Part shown: positions 1 to 5,630 of the stretch, one piece after another | Position numbering within the stretch: the stretch's first letter is position 1 | How the letters are laid out: each line of letters begins with the position of its first letter | Assembly (NCBI GenBank): GCA_919901335.1 | Contig: CAKKOZ010000051.1 | Location: forward strand, 3,562 to 13,361 | DNA length: 9,800 nucleotides | Origin: Nitrospiria bacterium | GTDB taxonomy: Bacteria; Nitrospirota; Nitrospiria; JACQBZ01 | Direction of reading: 5' to 3' | Translations under genes and position numbers: made by a program | The notes under the pieces: generated by a model | The model's database searches: none | The model's input: only the letters and a program-made list of their open reading frames with translations | What the model was told of the DNA's origin: nothing

Positions 1-1
1 T

Positions 2-73
2 TGAAGCCGGCCTCGCCCGGCGGATCGAGACGAACTTTCCGGCGATGACATCGTGCAGCGCACGGTTGTTTTG
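2..73 (-). pseudogene. RDD-family C-terminal remnant, running off the left edge
   Basis: Reading the minus strand directly after the stop codon of the neighbouring 142-residue gene, and in the same frame, the translation contains RALHDVIAGKFV. The RDD protein encoded about 500 bases away ends with RALHDLIAGTVV, so eight of the first nine residues agree; this is the conserved LHD...AG end of RDD domains. No start codon or upstream RDD transmembrane part precedes it, since only the QNN residues separate it from the TGA. It could be the tail of a decayed or duplicated RDD gene, the scar of a recombination between two RDD copies, or the result of an assembly or sequencing error. The frame stays open to the window edge, so its full extent is unknown. 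The similarity is seen directly; the interpretation as a remnant is inference. Confidence 0.4.
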
Positions 74-502
74 TCAGTCTCCGCCCGCGAAGGCGTCTTC
101 ATCGTATTCCTCTACTCCTTCATCATCGGTCCGGCCCAAGCCGTTCAAAAAGGAGTGCCGAAGCTCTTGAATCTGCGCTATTCGTGTCTTATCGGTTTTA
201 CCAACGGCTTCTTTGAGATACCGGTTACAAAGTTCAAGCCCCTGTTTGAAGCGATCGGGACTCGGAAGTTCCATCACGTAGTTCCAGGTTGTATAGATCA
301 GGAATTCAAGAAAGGCTGTGGCCTTTAAATGTTCATCGCCGATCTTAAGTAGTGTATCGTAGGCGTCCGTGGAGTTCTGCCCGGTGCTGGACGCAAACCG
401 TTCCTCGGCCTCGATCGCGGATTCCAGATCCTCGCCCAGCTCGCCGGTAGACTGCGCTCTTCTGAATGCCTCCTGGGCCGCAACGGCGGTGTCAAAGTTC
501 AT
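74..502 (-). CDS. Conserved-looking hypothetical protein, acidic, 142 residues
   Basis: I do not recognise this protein. It starts with ATG in a 4-base ATGA overlap with the stop of the RDD gene, which argues that it is a real, translationally coupled gene. A weak AAGGT lies about 9 bases upstream of the start. The protein is soluble-looking and probably mostly helical. It has acidic segments at residues about 20-36 and a strongly acidic tail (about 126-142, EGVEEYDEDAF), with a more hydrophobic, aromatic centre at about 58-80 (ATAFLEFLIYTTWNYVMEL). No signal peptide, zinc site or catalytic motif is visible. The middle part (RFKQGLELCNRYLKEA) is reminiscent of a helical repeat, but I see no clear TPR consensus. 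Position suggests it is the last gene of the heat-shock transcription unit and may work with the membrane RDD protein; that is inference from adjacency only. Confidence 0.75.
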   Translation of the reverse strand: MNFDTAVAAQEAFRRAQSTGELGEDLESAIEAEERFASSTGQNSTDAYDTLLKIGDEHLKATAFLEFLIYTTWNYVMELPSPDRFKQGLELCNRYLKEAVGKTDKTRIAQIQELRHSFLNGLGRTDDEGVEEYDEDAFAGGD

Positions 503-1059
503 TTTGGCTGAACCTTCACCACGACCGTTCCGGCGATAAGGTCATGAAGCGCGCGCTTGGCCGGAGGAACGGCGGCGAGGAGGAAGCCGAGGCCCAGGGT
601 CAAGACGTCCAAGTTGTAACAGATCGTCCGGCCGATGGCGCGGAGCGGGGAGACGGGGAAGCCGTGTGTCGTCACGACGCGGATGCCCGAGGCCATCTTG
701 CCCGGCGTCTGGCCGCCGTACCAGGTGAAGAATGAAAAATAGATCAGAAATAGAAGGGACCAGACGCGGGTATGCAGCTCGGCCCATTCCAGCAAGGACT
801 CCGTCAGTGCATCGCTCAAGCCTTGGGCCAGGGCCATATCTTCGGCCGTGACGCCGAGCCAGAGGAAAAAGATCGTGATCCACTGCAAGAGGATGAGGTC
901 GGTGATAAAGGCCGCGGTCCTTCGCCAGAAGCCGGCCTTATCTTTGGCGGGAATGGCCGCGAACTCAGCGGCGGTCGGTTCCTTGATCAGCTGTTCCGGA
1001 AACAACGGCCCGGGATTTTCGGTTTCGGGCAATCGGGGTTCCTGCGAAGCCTGCTCCAT
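499..1059 (-). CDS. RDD-family integral membrane protein
   Basis: This 186-residue protein has an RDD domain, a small membrane domain named for one conserved arginine and two aspartates. After a proline- and glutamate-rich N-terminal region (about 1-43), the first membrane segment begins at WRRTAAFITDLILL (arginines 46-47, aspartate 54). A second hydrophobic stretch lies at about 97-114, followed by the typical GGQTPGKMASGIRVV (115-129). A third lies at about 150-165 with aspartate 151, and the protein ends with RALHDLIAGTVVV. The function of the family is mostly unknown; some members have been linked to transport. The ATG is chosen because GAGG lies 7 bases upstream; an ATG 4 bases earlier is in another frame. 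It begins 4 bases after rsmE and overlaps the next gene by 4 bases, so it is probably co-expressed with both. Confidence 0.88.
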   Translation of the reverse strand: MEQASQEPRLPETENPGPLFPEQLIKEPTAAEFAAIPAKDKAGFWRRTAAFITDLILLQWITIFFLWLGVTAEDMALAQGLSDALTESLLEWAELHTRVWSLLFLIYFSFFTWYGGQTPGKMASGIRVVTTHGFPVSPLRAIGRTICYNLDVLTLGLGFLLAAVPPAKRALHDLIAGTVVVKVQPK

Positions 1060-1063
1060 CCAT

Positions 1064-1804
1064 TTACCTCGTCTCGTTCAGTTCATATTCTAAAATCGCC
1101 AGAACGGCCGTGCCGGCCGTCTCGGCCCTAAGAATCCGCGGTCCCAACGAGACCGAGGCCCAACCCGCTTCACGGGCCTTTTCGATTTCCCGGGAAGAAA
1201 ATCCCCCCTCGGGTCCAATCAGTACCGATATGGACGTCCGCTCTTTCATGTTGCGCAGCGCCGATTTGAGAGAGAGTCTCCGTTCCGCCTCCCACAGCGC
1301 CAGCTTAAACGAATTCTCCGGAGGGTTCTTCAATAATGCATCCAGAGTAACGGTGGACTGAATGGAAGGGATATCCACGCGGCCGCATTGCTGGGCGGCT
1401 TCCTGCGCAATGGCCTGCCACCGCTCCGTCTGGTGGAATTCGCGTTCGGATTTCGGCCGTACGATGGTGCGTTCCGTGATGACCGGAATGAGGGTCGTGA
1501 CCCCAAGTTCGGTCGCCTTCTGAATCACCCAGTCCATCTTCTTGCCTTTCAAAACGGCCTGGACGAGTGTGATGGAGAGCGCGGGCCGTCCGGGTGATTC
1601 ATCTTTGCGAAGAATATTTGCGACCACCTGTTTTTTATTGACCGGATCCAGCGCCGCGCGGTATTGAACCTGTTTTTCATCAACCAGGCTTACAATTTCA
1701 CCGGGCCGGCAGCGGAGAACATCCCTTAAATGATGGGCCAGATCGCCGGTCAAGACGATCCGATCGTTTTGGATGAATTGGGACTGGATAAAGTAGACGG
1801 GCAT
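1064..1804 (-). CDS. rsmE: 16S rRNA (uracil-1498-N3)-methyltransferase RsmE
   Basis: RsmE methylates N3 of U1498 in the decoding region of 16S rRNA using S-adenosylmethionine. From the start at 1804 the protein has 246 residues, close to the E. coli enzyme. It opens with a family-like beginning (MPVYFIQSQF, then GDLAHHLRDVLR). It also has KMDWVIQKATELGV (89-102), AQEAAQQCGR (133-142), and the two SPOUT knot motifs that bind the methyl donor, GPEGG (197-201) and LGPRILRAETA (220-230). The frame is open further upstream to an ATG at 1871-1873 that overlaps the dnaJ stop. Those 23 extra residues are encoded largely by a palindromic repeat and look unrelated to RsmE, so the shorter start is preferred, although its ribosome site is weak. 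rsmE also follows the dnaK operon genes in Bacillus subtilis, so the linkage is a known pattern. Confidence 0.93.
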   Translation of the reverse strand: MPVYFIQSQFIQNDRIVLTGDLAHHLRDVLRCRPGEIVSLVDEKQVQYRAALDPVNKKQVVANILRKDESPGRPALSITLVQAVLKGKKMDWVIQKATELGVTTLIPVITERTIVRPKSEREFHQTERWQAIAQEAAQQCGRVDIPSIQSTVTLDALLKNPPENSFKLALWEAERRLSLKSALRNMKERTSISVLIGPEGGFSSREIEKAREAGWASVSLGPRILRAETAGTAVLAILEYELNETR

Positions 1805-1818
1805 TAGGCGGTCCGTTG

Positions 1819-1851
1819 AAAAAGTAGGGGCGGTCCGCGAACCGCCCCTAC
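1819..1851 (-). terminator. Intrinsic terminator-like hairpin between dnaJ and rsmE
   Basis: On the transcribed minus strand an 11-base stem (GTAGGGGCGGT pairing perfectly with ACCGCCCCTAC) closes a 6-base loop and is followed at once by five T's (the A run at 1819-1823 of the plus strand). This is the classical form of a Rho-independent terminator. It lies between dnaJ and rsmE, so it would end or reduce transcription before rsmE, the RDD gene and the 142-residue gene. No promoter is evident between the hairpin and rsmE, so partial read-through (attenuation) is more likely than a complete stop. The structure is seen in sequence; its activity is inferred. Confidence 0.55.
1824..1851. repeat. 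GC-rich palindrome resembling a dispersed repeat
   Basis: Two perfect 11-base inverted arms, gtaggggcggt (1824-1834) and accgcccctac (1841-1851), flank the loop ccgcga. From memory, GTAGGGGCG...CGCCCCTAC palindromes occur as dispersed repeats in many bacterial genomes (Nitrospirota, Chloroflexi, deltaproteobacteria and others). A copy read as protein typically gives strings such as RRGGSRTAPTF, which is exactly what appears here in the upstream extension of rsmE. Only one copy lies in this window, so its repeated nature cannot be shown from this sequence alone. Confidence 0.55.
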
Positions 1852-1869
1852 GGGAACCGATCGTCAGGT

Positions 1870-2985
1870 TCATTCAAAAATATTCTTAACTTTCTCGAAC
1901 AGCCCTTCCTCGCTTGCGACCGGTTCGCCGCTCAGCCTGGAGAATTCTTCGAGAAGCTCGCGCTGCCGCACGGTGAGCTTCGTCGGGATGACGACATGGA
2001 CCTTGACCAGAAGATCGCCGATCCGATGACCTTTGAGGTTGGCAACCCCCAATCCCTTGAGACGAAACGTGCGGCCGCTCTGCGTGGCGGCCGGGATCTT
2101 GAGCTGGGCCTTGGCCTTGAGCGTGGCGACCTCGATCTTGGCGCCCAGCGCGGCCTGTCCGATGCTGATCGGGATATCGCAGAGAAGATCGTCCCCGTCA
2201 CGCGTGAAAACCGGATGGTCTTTCACAGTCAGGACGACGTAGAAATCCCCCGGCGGGCCGCCGCTTTCGCCGGGCTCGCCCTCTCCGTTCAATCGGAGGC
2301 GTGTGCCGGTCTCGACGCCGGGCGGGATCTTGATCGTCAATGTTTTATCACGGTGGACCTGTTTCTTCCCGTGGCATTTCGGACAAGGGTCCGAGATGGT
2401 CCGGCCTTCGCCGTTGCAATGGCTGCAGGAGCGGCTGATCGTGAAAAAGCCCTGCTGGAAGCGGACCGAGCCGGCGCCGTTGCAGGTCGGACAGGTTCGG
2501 ATCCCCTCGGACGATTTCGAGCCGGTGCCGCGGCATTCCGCACAGGCCTCCCATTTTGGGATTCGGATCTTGGTCTCTTTCCCGAAGACGGCCTCCTCGA
2601 ACTCGATCGGGAGATTATATCGGAGATCGGCGCCGCGTTCCGGCCGGCCGCGACCGCGGGCGGTCCTTCCGGATGTCCCGCTGAAGAAGTCCTCGAAGAT
2701 GTCGCCGAAGATGTCGCCGAAACCGCCCCGGCTGGAATCAAACCCGCCCGTTCCCTCGGCCCCGACCCCGGCGTGGCCGAACGCATCATATCGATGGCGC
2801 TTCTGCGCGTCGCTTAGGACTTCGTAGGCCTCATTAAGCTCTTTAAATTTTTCCTCGGACGGCTTGCTCCCCGGATTTCGATCCGGGTGGTGCTTGAGGG
2901 CAAGCTGGCGGTAGGCTTTTTTTAATTCCTGCTCGGAGGCGTCGTGTTTGACGCCGAGGATTTCATAATAATCGCGCTTGGCCAA
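1870..2985 (-). CDS. dnaJ: Chaperone DnaJ (Hsp40)
   Basis: This 371-residue type I Hsp40 delivers unfolded clients to DnaK and stimulates its ATPase. All domains are present. The J domain spans residues about 4-70 with the essential HPD at 33-35. A Gly/Phe-rich region at about 70-105 includes a doubled GDIF. A zinc-binding region has four CxxCxG repeats at 148-155 (CAECRGTG), 165-172 (CPTCNGAG), 187-194 (CSHCNGEG) and 201-208 (CPKCHGKK). C-terminal substrate-binding domains follow. The last glycine of the fourth zinc repeat is replaced by lysine, but all eight cysteines are kept. The start is TTG at 2983-2985, not ATG: it gives the standard MAKRDYYEILGV beginning and has GGAG 7 bases upstream. 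Only 12 bases separate it from dnaK. A 4-base ATGA overlaps the stop and is the alternative rsmE start. Confidence 0.97.
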   Translation of the reverse strand: MAKRDYYEILGVKHDASEQELKKAYRQLALKHHPDRNPGSKPSEEKFKELNEAYEVLSDAQKRHRYDAFGHAGVGAEGTGGFDSSRGGFGDIFGDIFEDFFSGTSGRTARGRGRPERGADLRYNLPIEFEEAVFGKETKIRIPKWEACAECRGTGSKSSEGIRTCPTCNGAGSVRFQQGFFTISRSCSHCNGEGRTISDPCPKCHGKKQVHRDKTLTIKIPPGVETGTRLRLNGEGEPGESGGPPGDFYVVLTVKDHPVFTRDGDDLLCDIPISIGQAALGAKIEVATLKAKAQLKIPAATQSGRTFRLKGLGVANLKGHRIGDLLVKVHVVIPTKLTVRQRELLEEFSRLSGEPVASEEGLFEKVKNIFE

Positions 2986-2990
2986 GCGAG

Positions 2991-2996
2991 CTCTCC
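2991..2996 (-). promoter_or_regulatory. Ribosome binding site supporting the TTG start of dnaJ
   Basis: GGAGAG reads on the minus strand 5 bases before the TTG, inside the short gap after the dnaK stop. No in-frame ATG lies nearby that would give a better DnaJ N-terminus, so this site decides the start. Confidence 0.65.
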
Positions 2997-2997
2997 G

Positions 2998-4956
2998 TTA
3001 ACCGTTCGGGTTTTCCTTTTTCGTTTCTTCAAACTCGGCGTCCACGGCGCCCTCTTCCGCCGGCTTGGACGAAGGCCCGCCAGCCGCTCCGGCTCCCGCA
3101 GAGGGGCCTCCCGATTCTGGGCCCTGGCCGGGCTGGGGTCCGGCTTGGGCCGATGTGTGCTTATACATCTCTTCCGCCACCTTATGGGAGGCCTTGGTGA
3201 GCTCTTCCAAGGCGCCCCGAATCGTGGCGAGGTCGTTGCTTCCAAGAGCCTTCTTCATCGCCGCGATCTTTTCGAGGACGGTGTTCCGATCCGCAATGGC
3301 GATCTTGTCGCCCAGTTCATTGAGCGACTTTTCCATCGAGTAGATCATGCTGTCGGCCTCGTTCCTGGCCTCGGCCAGCTCCCGTTTTTTCTTGTCCTCC
3401 TCGCTCCGGGACTGGGCCTCCTTCACCATCCGGTCAATCTCTTCTTTGGACAGGCCGCTCGAGGCCGTGATCCGTATGGACTGCTCTTTTGCGGTGGCCA
3501 TGTCCTTGGCCGAGACATGGACGATCCCGTTGGCGTCGATATCGAACGTCACCTCGATCTGCGGCACGCCGCGGGGCGCCGGCGGAATTCCGATGAGATC
3601 GAACCGCCCCAGTGTCTTGTTGTCGCCGGCCATCTCCCGCTCGCCTTGAAGCACGTGGATGCTGACCGCGGTCTGGCTGTCCGATGCGGTCGAGAAGACC
3701 TGGCTCTTACGGGTCGGGATGGTCGTATTCCGCTCGATCAGTTTTGTGAAGACGCTCCCCAGGGTTTCGATCCCCAGCGACAGCGGCGTGACGTCCAGCA
3801 GGAGAACGTCTTTTACCTCGCCCTTGAGCACCGCACCCTGAATGGCGGCGCCGATCGCCACGACCTCATCCGGGTTGACCCCCTTATGAGGCTCTTTTCC
3901 GTAATAACTTTGAACCACCTGCTGCACCTTCGGCATTCGTGTCATTCCGCCGACGAGCACCACTTCTTGAATCTCCTGAGCCGTCAGACCGGAATCCGCC
4001 ATCGCTTTACGGCAGGGCTCGATCGTCTTCTGGACCAGCGAGTCCACCAGTTGTTCCAGCTTTGAGCGGCTGAGCTTCACGACCAGGTGCTTGGGACCTC
4101 CGGCGTCCGCCGTGATGAAGGGCAGATTGATCTCGGTTTCCTGCGAGGAGGACAGCTCGATTTTGGCCTTTTCGGCGGTCTCCTTTAATCGCTGGAGCGC
4201 CATCTTGTCTTTTCGAAGATCAATCCCCTGGTCTTTTGTAAATTCCTCGATCAGCCAATCCATGATTTTCAGATCGAAATCATCGCCGCCAAGATAGGTG
4301 TCGCCGTTGGTGGCCTTGACCTCAAACACCCCTTCACCGATCTCCAGGATCGAGATGTCGAAGGTTCCGCCGCCCAAATCGTACACCGCGATCCGTTCGT
4401 CCTTTTTCTTGTCGAGACCGTAGGCCAGCGAGGCGGCCGTCGGCTCGTTGATGATCCGAAGGACATTCAGCCCCGCGATGGCGCCGGCGTCTTTGGTCGC
4501 CTGCCGCTGGCTGTCGTCGAAATAGGCCGGGACGGTGATCACCGCATCGGTCACCTTTTCACCCAGATAATCCTCGGCCGTTTGCCTCATTTTCTGGAGG
4601 ATCATGGCCGAGATCTCGGCCGGACTGTAATGTTTTCCGCGGACCTCCACATGGGCGTCGCCGTTGGAGGCCTCGATGATCTTATACGGGATCCGTTTCA
4701 TCGCGGCCTGGACCTCGGGAGAACGATACTTTCGGCCGATGAGCCGCTTGATCGAAAAGATGGTGTTCTCGGGATTCGTGATCGCCTGCCGGCGCGCGAT
4801 CTGGCCGACGAGTTGTTCGCCTTTGTCGGTAAACGCCACGACGGACGGCGTGATCCGGCTTCCTTCCGCGTTGGGAATGACCACGGGATCCCCGCCGGAC
4901 ATGATGGCCACGCATGAAAACGTCGTTCCCAAGTCGATACCGATGACCTTACCCAT
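2998..4956 (-). CDS. dnaK: Chaperone DnaK (Hsp70)
   Basis: This 652-residue ATP-dependent Hsp70 has the full domain set. The nucleotide-binding domain covers about 1-382, with GIDLGTT (6-12), AVYDLGGGTFD (190-200, the autophosphorylated threonine equivalent at 198) and VLVGGMTRMPKVQ (333-345). The interdomain linker VLLLDVTPLSLG is at 384-395, followed by a substrate-binding beta domain and a helical lid. A flexible Gly/Pro/Ala-rich segment (about 603-632) precedes the acidic VDAEFEE (638-644). The protein then runs on for eight residues, TKKENPNG, past the usual acidic end. Residue 13 is phenylalanine (codon TTT at 4918-4920), where most bacterial DnaK have asparagine. A strong AGGAGG lies 6 bases before the ATG. 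It follows grpE after 60 bases and precedes dnaJ by 12 bases, with HrcA control through the upstream CIRCE. Confidence 0.98.
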   Translation of the reverse strand: MGKVIGIDLGTTFSCVAIMSGGDPVVIPNAEGSRITPSVVAFTDKGEQLVGQIARRQAITNPENTIFSIKRLIGRKYRSPEVQAAMKRIPYKIIEASNGDAHVEVRGKHYSPAEISAMILQKMRQTAEDYLGEKVTDAVITVPAYFDDSQRQATKDAGAIAGLNVLRIINEPTAASLAYGLDKKKDERIAVYDLGGGTFDISILEIGEGVFEVKATNGDTYLGGDDFDLKIMDWLIEEFTKDQGIDLRKDKMALQRLKETAEKAKIELSSSQETEINLPFITADAGGPKHLVVKLSRSKLEQLVDSLVQKTIEPCRKAMADSGLTAQEIQEVVLVGGMTRMPKVQQVVQSYYGKEPHKGVNPDEVVAIGAAIQGAVLKGEVKDVLLLDVTPLSLGIETLGSVFTKLIERNTTIPTRKSQVFSTASDSQTAVSIHVLQGEREMAGDNKTLGRFDLIGIPPAPRGVPQIEVTFDIDANGIVHVSAKDMATAKEQSIRITASSGLSKEEIDRMVKEAQSRSEEDKKKRELAEARNEADSMIYSMEKSLNELGDKIAIADRNTVLEKIAAMKKALGSNDLATIRGALEELTKASHKVAEEMYKHTSAQAGPQPGQGPESGGPSAGAGAAGGPSSKPAEEGAVDAEFEETKKENPNG

Positions 4957-4962
4957 TGTAAA

Positions 4963-4968
4963 CCTCCT
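4963..4968 (-). promoter_or_regulatory. Strong Shine-Dalgarno of dnaK
   Basis: A full AGGAGG lies 6 bases upstream of the dnaK ATG on the minus strand, the best ribosome site in the window. It fits the need for much higher DnaK than GrpE or HrcA synthesis from one message. The rest of the 60-base grpE-dnaK gap shows no hairpin or convincing promoter. Confidence 0.75.
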
Positions 4969-5016
4969 CGCTAAACGTGCGGATCAAAACATAAATAGAT
5001 TTCGTTGTGGGACGCA

Positions 5017-5610
5017 TCAGCCGCTCTCTTTGCTCTCCTCGCCGTCCGGCGTGTCCGGTCCTTCCCCGGCCGTGGGTCGGGACGGTTTCCGGGCCACGGC
5101 CACCATGGACGGCCGAAGCACGCGTTCCTGATATAAATAGCCTTTTTGCAGTTCCTCCGCCACATGATTTTCCGGCTGCGCGTTCGTGTCAAGATAGGTA
5201 ACGGCCTGGTGGCGGCTGGGATCAAACAGCTCTCCCGTGCTGGGGATCGATGTCACGCCGAATTTTTTCAGCACCTCCAGGCATTGCCGATGGGTCAATT
5301 CCACCCCTTCCATCCATGGAGATCGTTCCGGCGAATCCTTGATATGGCTTAGGGCCCGCTCCAGATTGTCCAGCGCCGGCAGCAACTCCTTCAGTAGTTT
5401 TTCGTTCGCGTATCGAAGCTGCTCCATATGATCCCGCGTCATCCGTTTTTTGTAGTTGTCCATTTCGGCATAGGCGCGAAGCTGTTTATCCTGGGCGGCC
5501 TTGATCTCGCTGTTTTTCTGCTCCAGTTCGGTCCTCAACGACTGTACTTCCTGCTCGAGGGTCATGGGCTCCGCATCGGAGGGCTGGGGCGTTGGGGTCT
5601 GGTCTTCCAT
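5017..5610 (-). CDS. grpE: GrpE nucleotide exchange factor for DnaK
   Basis: GrpE acts as a dimer that releases ADP from DnaK. From the start chosen here the protein has 197 residues. A short, charged, proline-rich N-terminus leads to a long coiled-coil helix (about residues 16-75, EQEVQSLRTELEQKNSEIK... YAEMDNYKKR). A four-helix region (LLPALDNLERAL) follows, then the C-terminal beta domain with the family signature FDPSRHQAV and EELQKGYLYQERVLRPSMV. An acidic, disordered tail ends the protein. An ATG four codons earlier (5620-5622) is also in frame but has no ribosome site, whereas the ATG at 5608-5610 has GGAG 6 bases upstream, so the shorter form is preferred. It begins 20 bases after hrcA and 60 bases before dnaK in the same operon. 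Confidence 0.95.
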   Translation of the reverse strand: MEDQTPTPQPSDAEPMTLEQEVQSLRTELEQKNSEIKAAQDKQLRAYAEMDNYKKRMTRDHMEQLRYANEKLLKELLPALDNLERALSHIKDSPERSPWMEGVELTHRQCLEVLKKFGVTSIPSTGELFDPSRHQAVTYLDTNAQPENHVAEELQKGYLYQERVLRPSMVAVARKPSRPTAGEGPDTPDGEESKESG

Positions 5611-5616
5611 TGGGGG

Positions 5617-5620
5617 CTCC
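5617..5620 (-). promoter_or_regulatory. Ribosome binding site that decides the grpE start
   Basis: GGAG lies 6 bases before the ATG at 5608-5610. It overlaps the codons just after the alternative upstream ATG (5620-5622), which itself is preceded by GATCGATCGG and has no normal site. This favours the 197-residue form of GrpE over the 201-residue form. Confidence 0.55.
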
Positions 5621-5630
5621 ATCCGATCGA

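Noticed and set aside
2698..2721. Two tandem copies of the 12-base unit gatgtcgccgaa
   Set aside because: They encode the doubled Gly-Asp-Ile-Phe of the DnaJ Gly/Phe region, a normal feature of the protein family, not an independent repeat.
1996..2817. Plus-strand open frame of 273 codons opposite dnaJ
   Set aside because: The composition is a mirror of the dnaJ codons, with no recognisable domain or ribosome site, and dnaJ is intact on the other strand.
2944..4065. Long plus-strand open frame of 373 codons opposite dnaK
   Set aside because: It is antisense to a perfectly conserved DnaK. Antisense frames of Hsp70 genes are a known source of false 'NAD-specific glutamate dehydrogenase' annotations; the codon bias of the GC-rich sense strand explains it.
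4957..5016. Possible separate promoter or hairpin in the grpE-dnaK gap
   Set aside because: Apart from the dnaK Shine-Dalgarno, I found no paired -35/-10 boxes at suitable spacing, no CIRCE and no stable stem.
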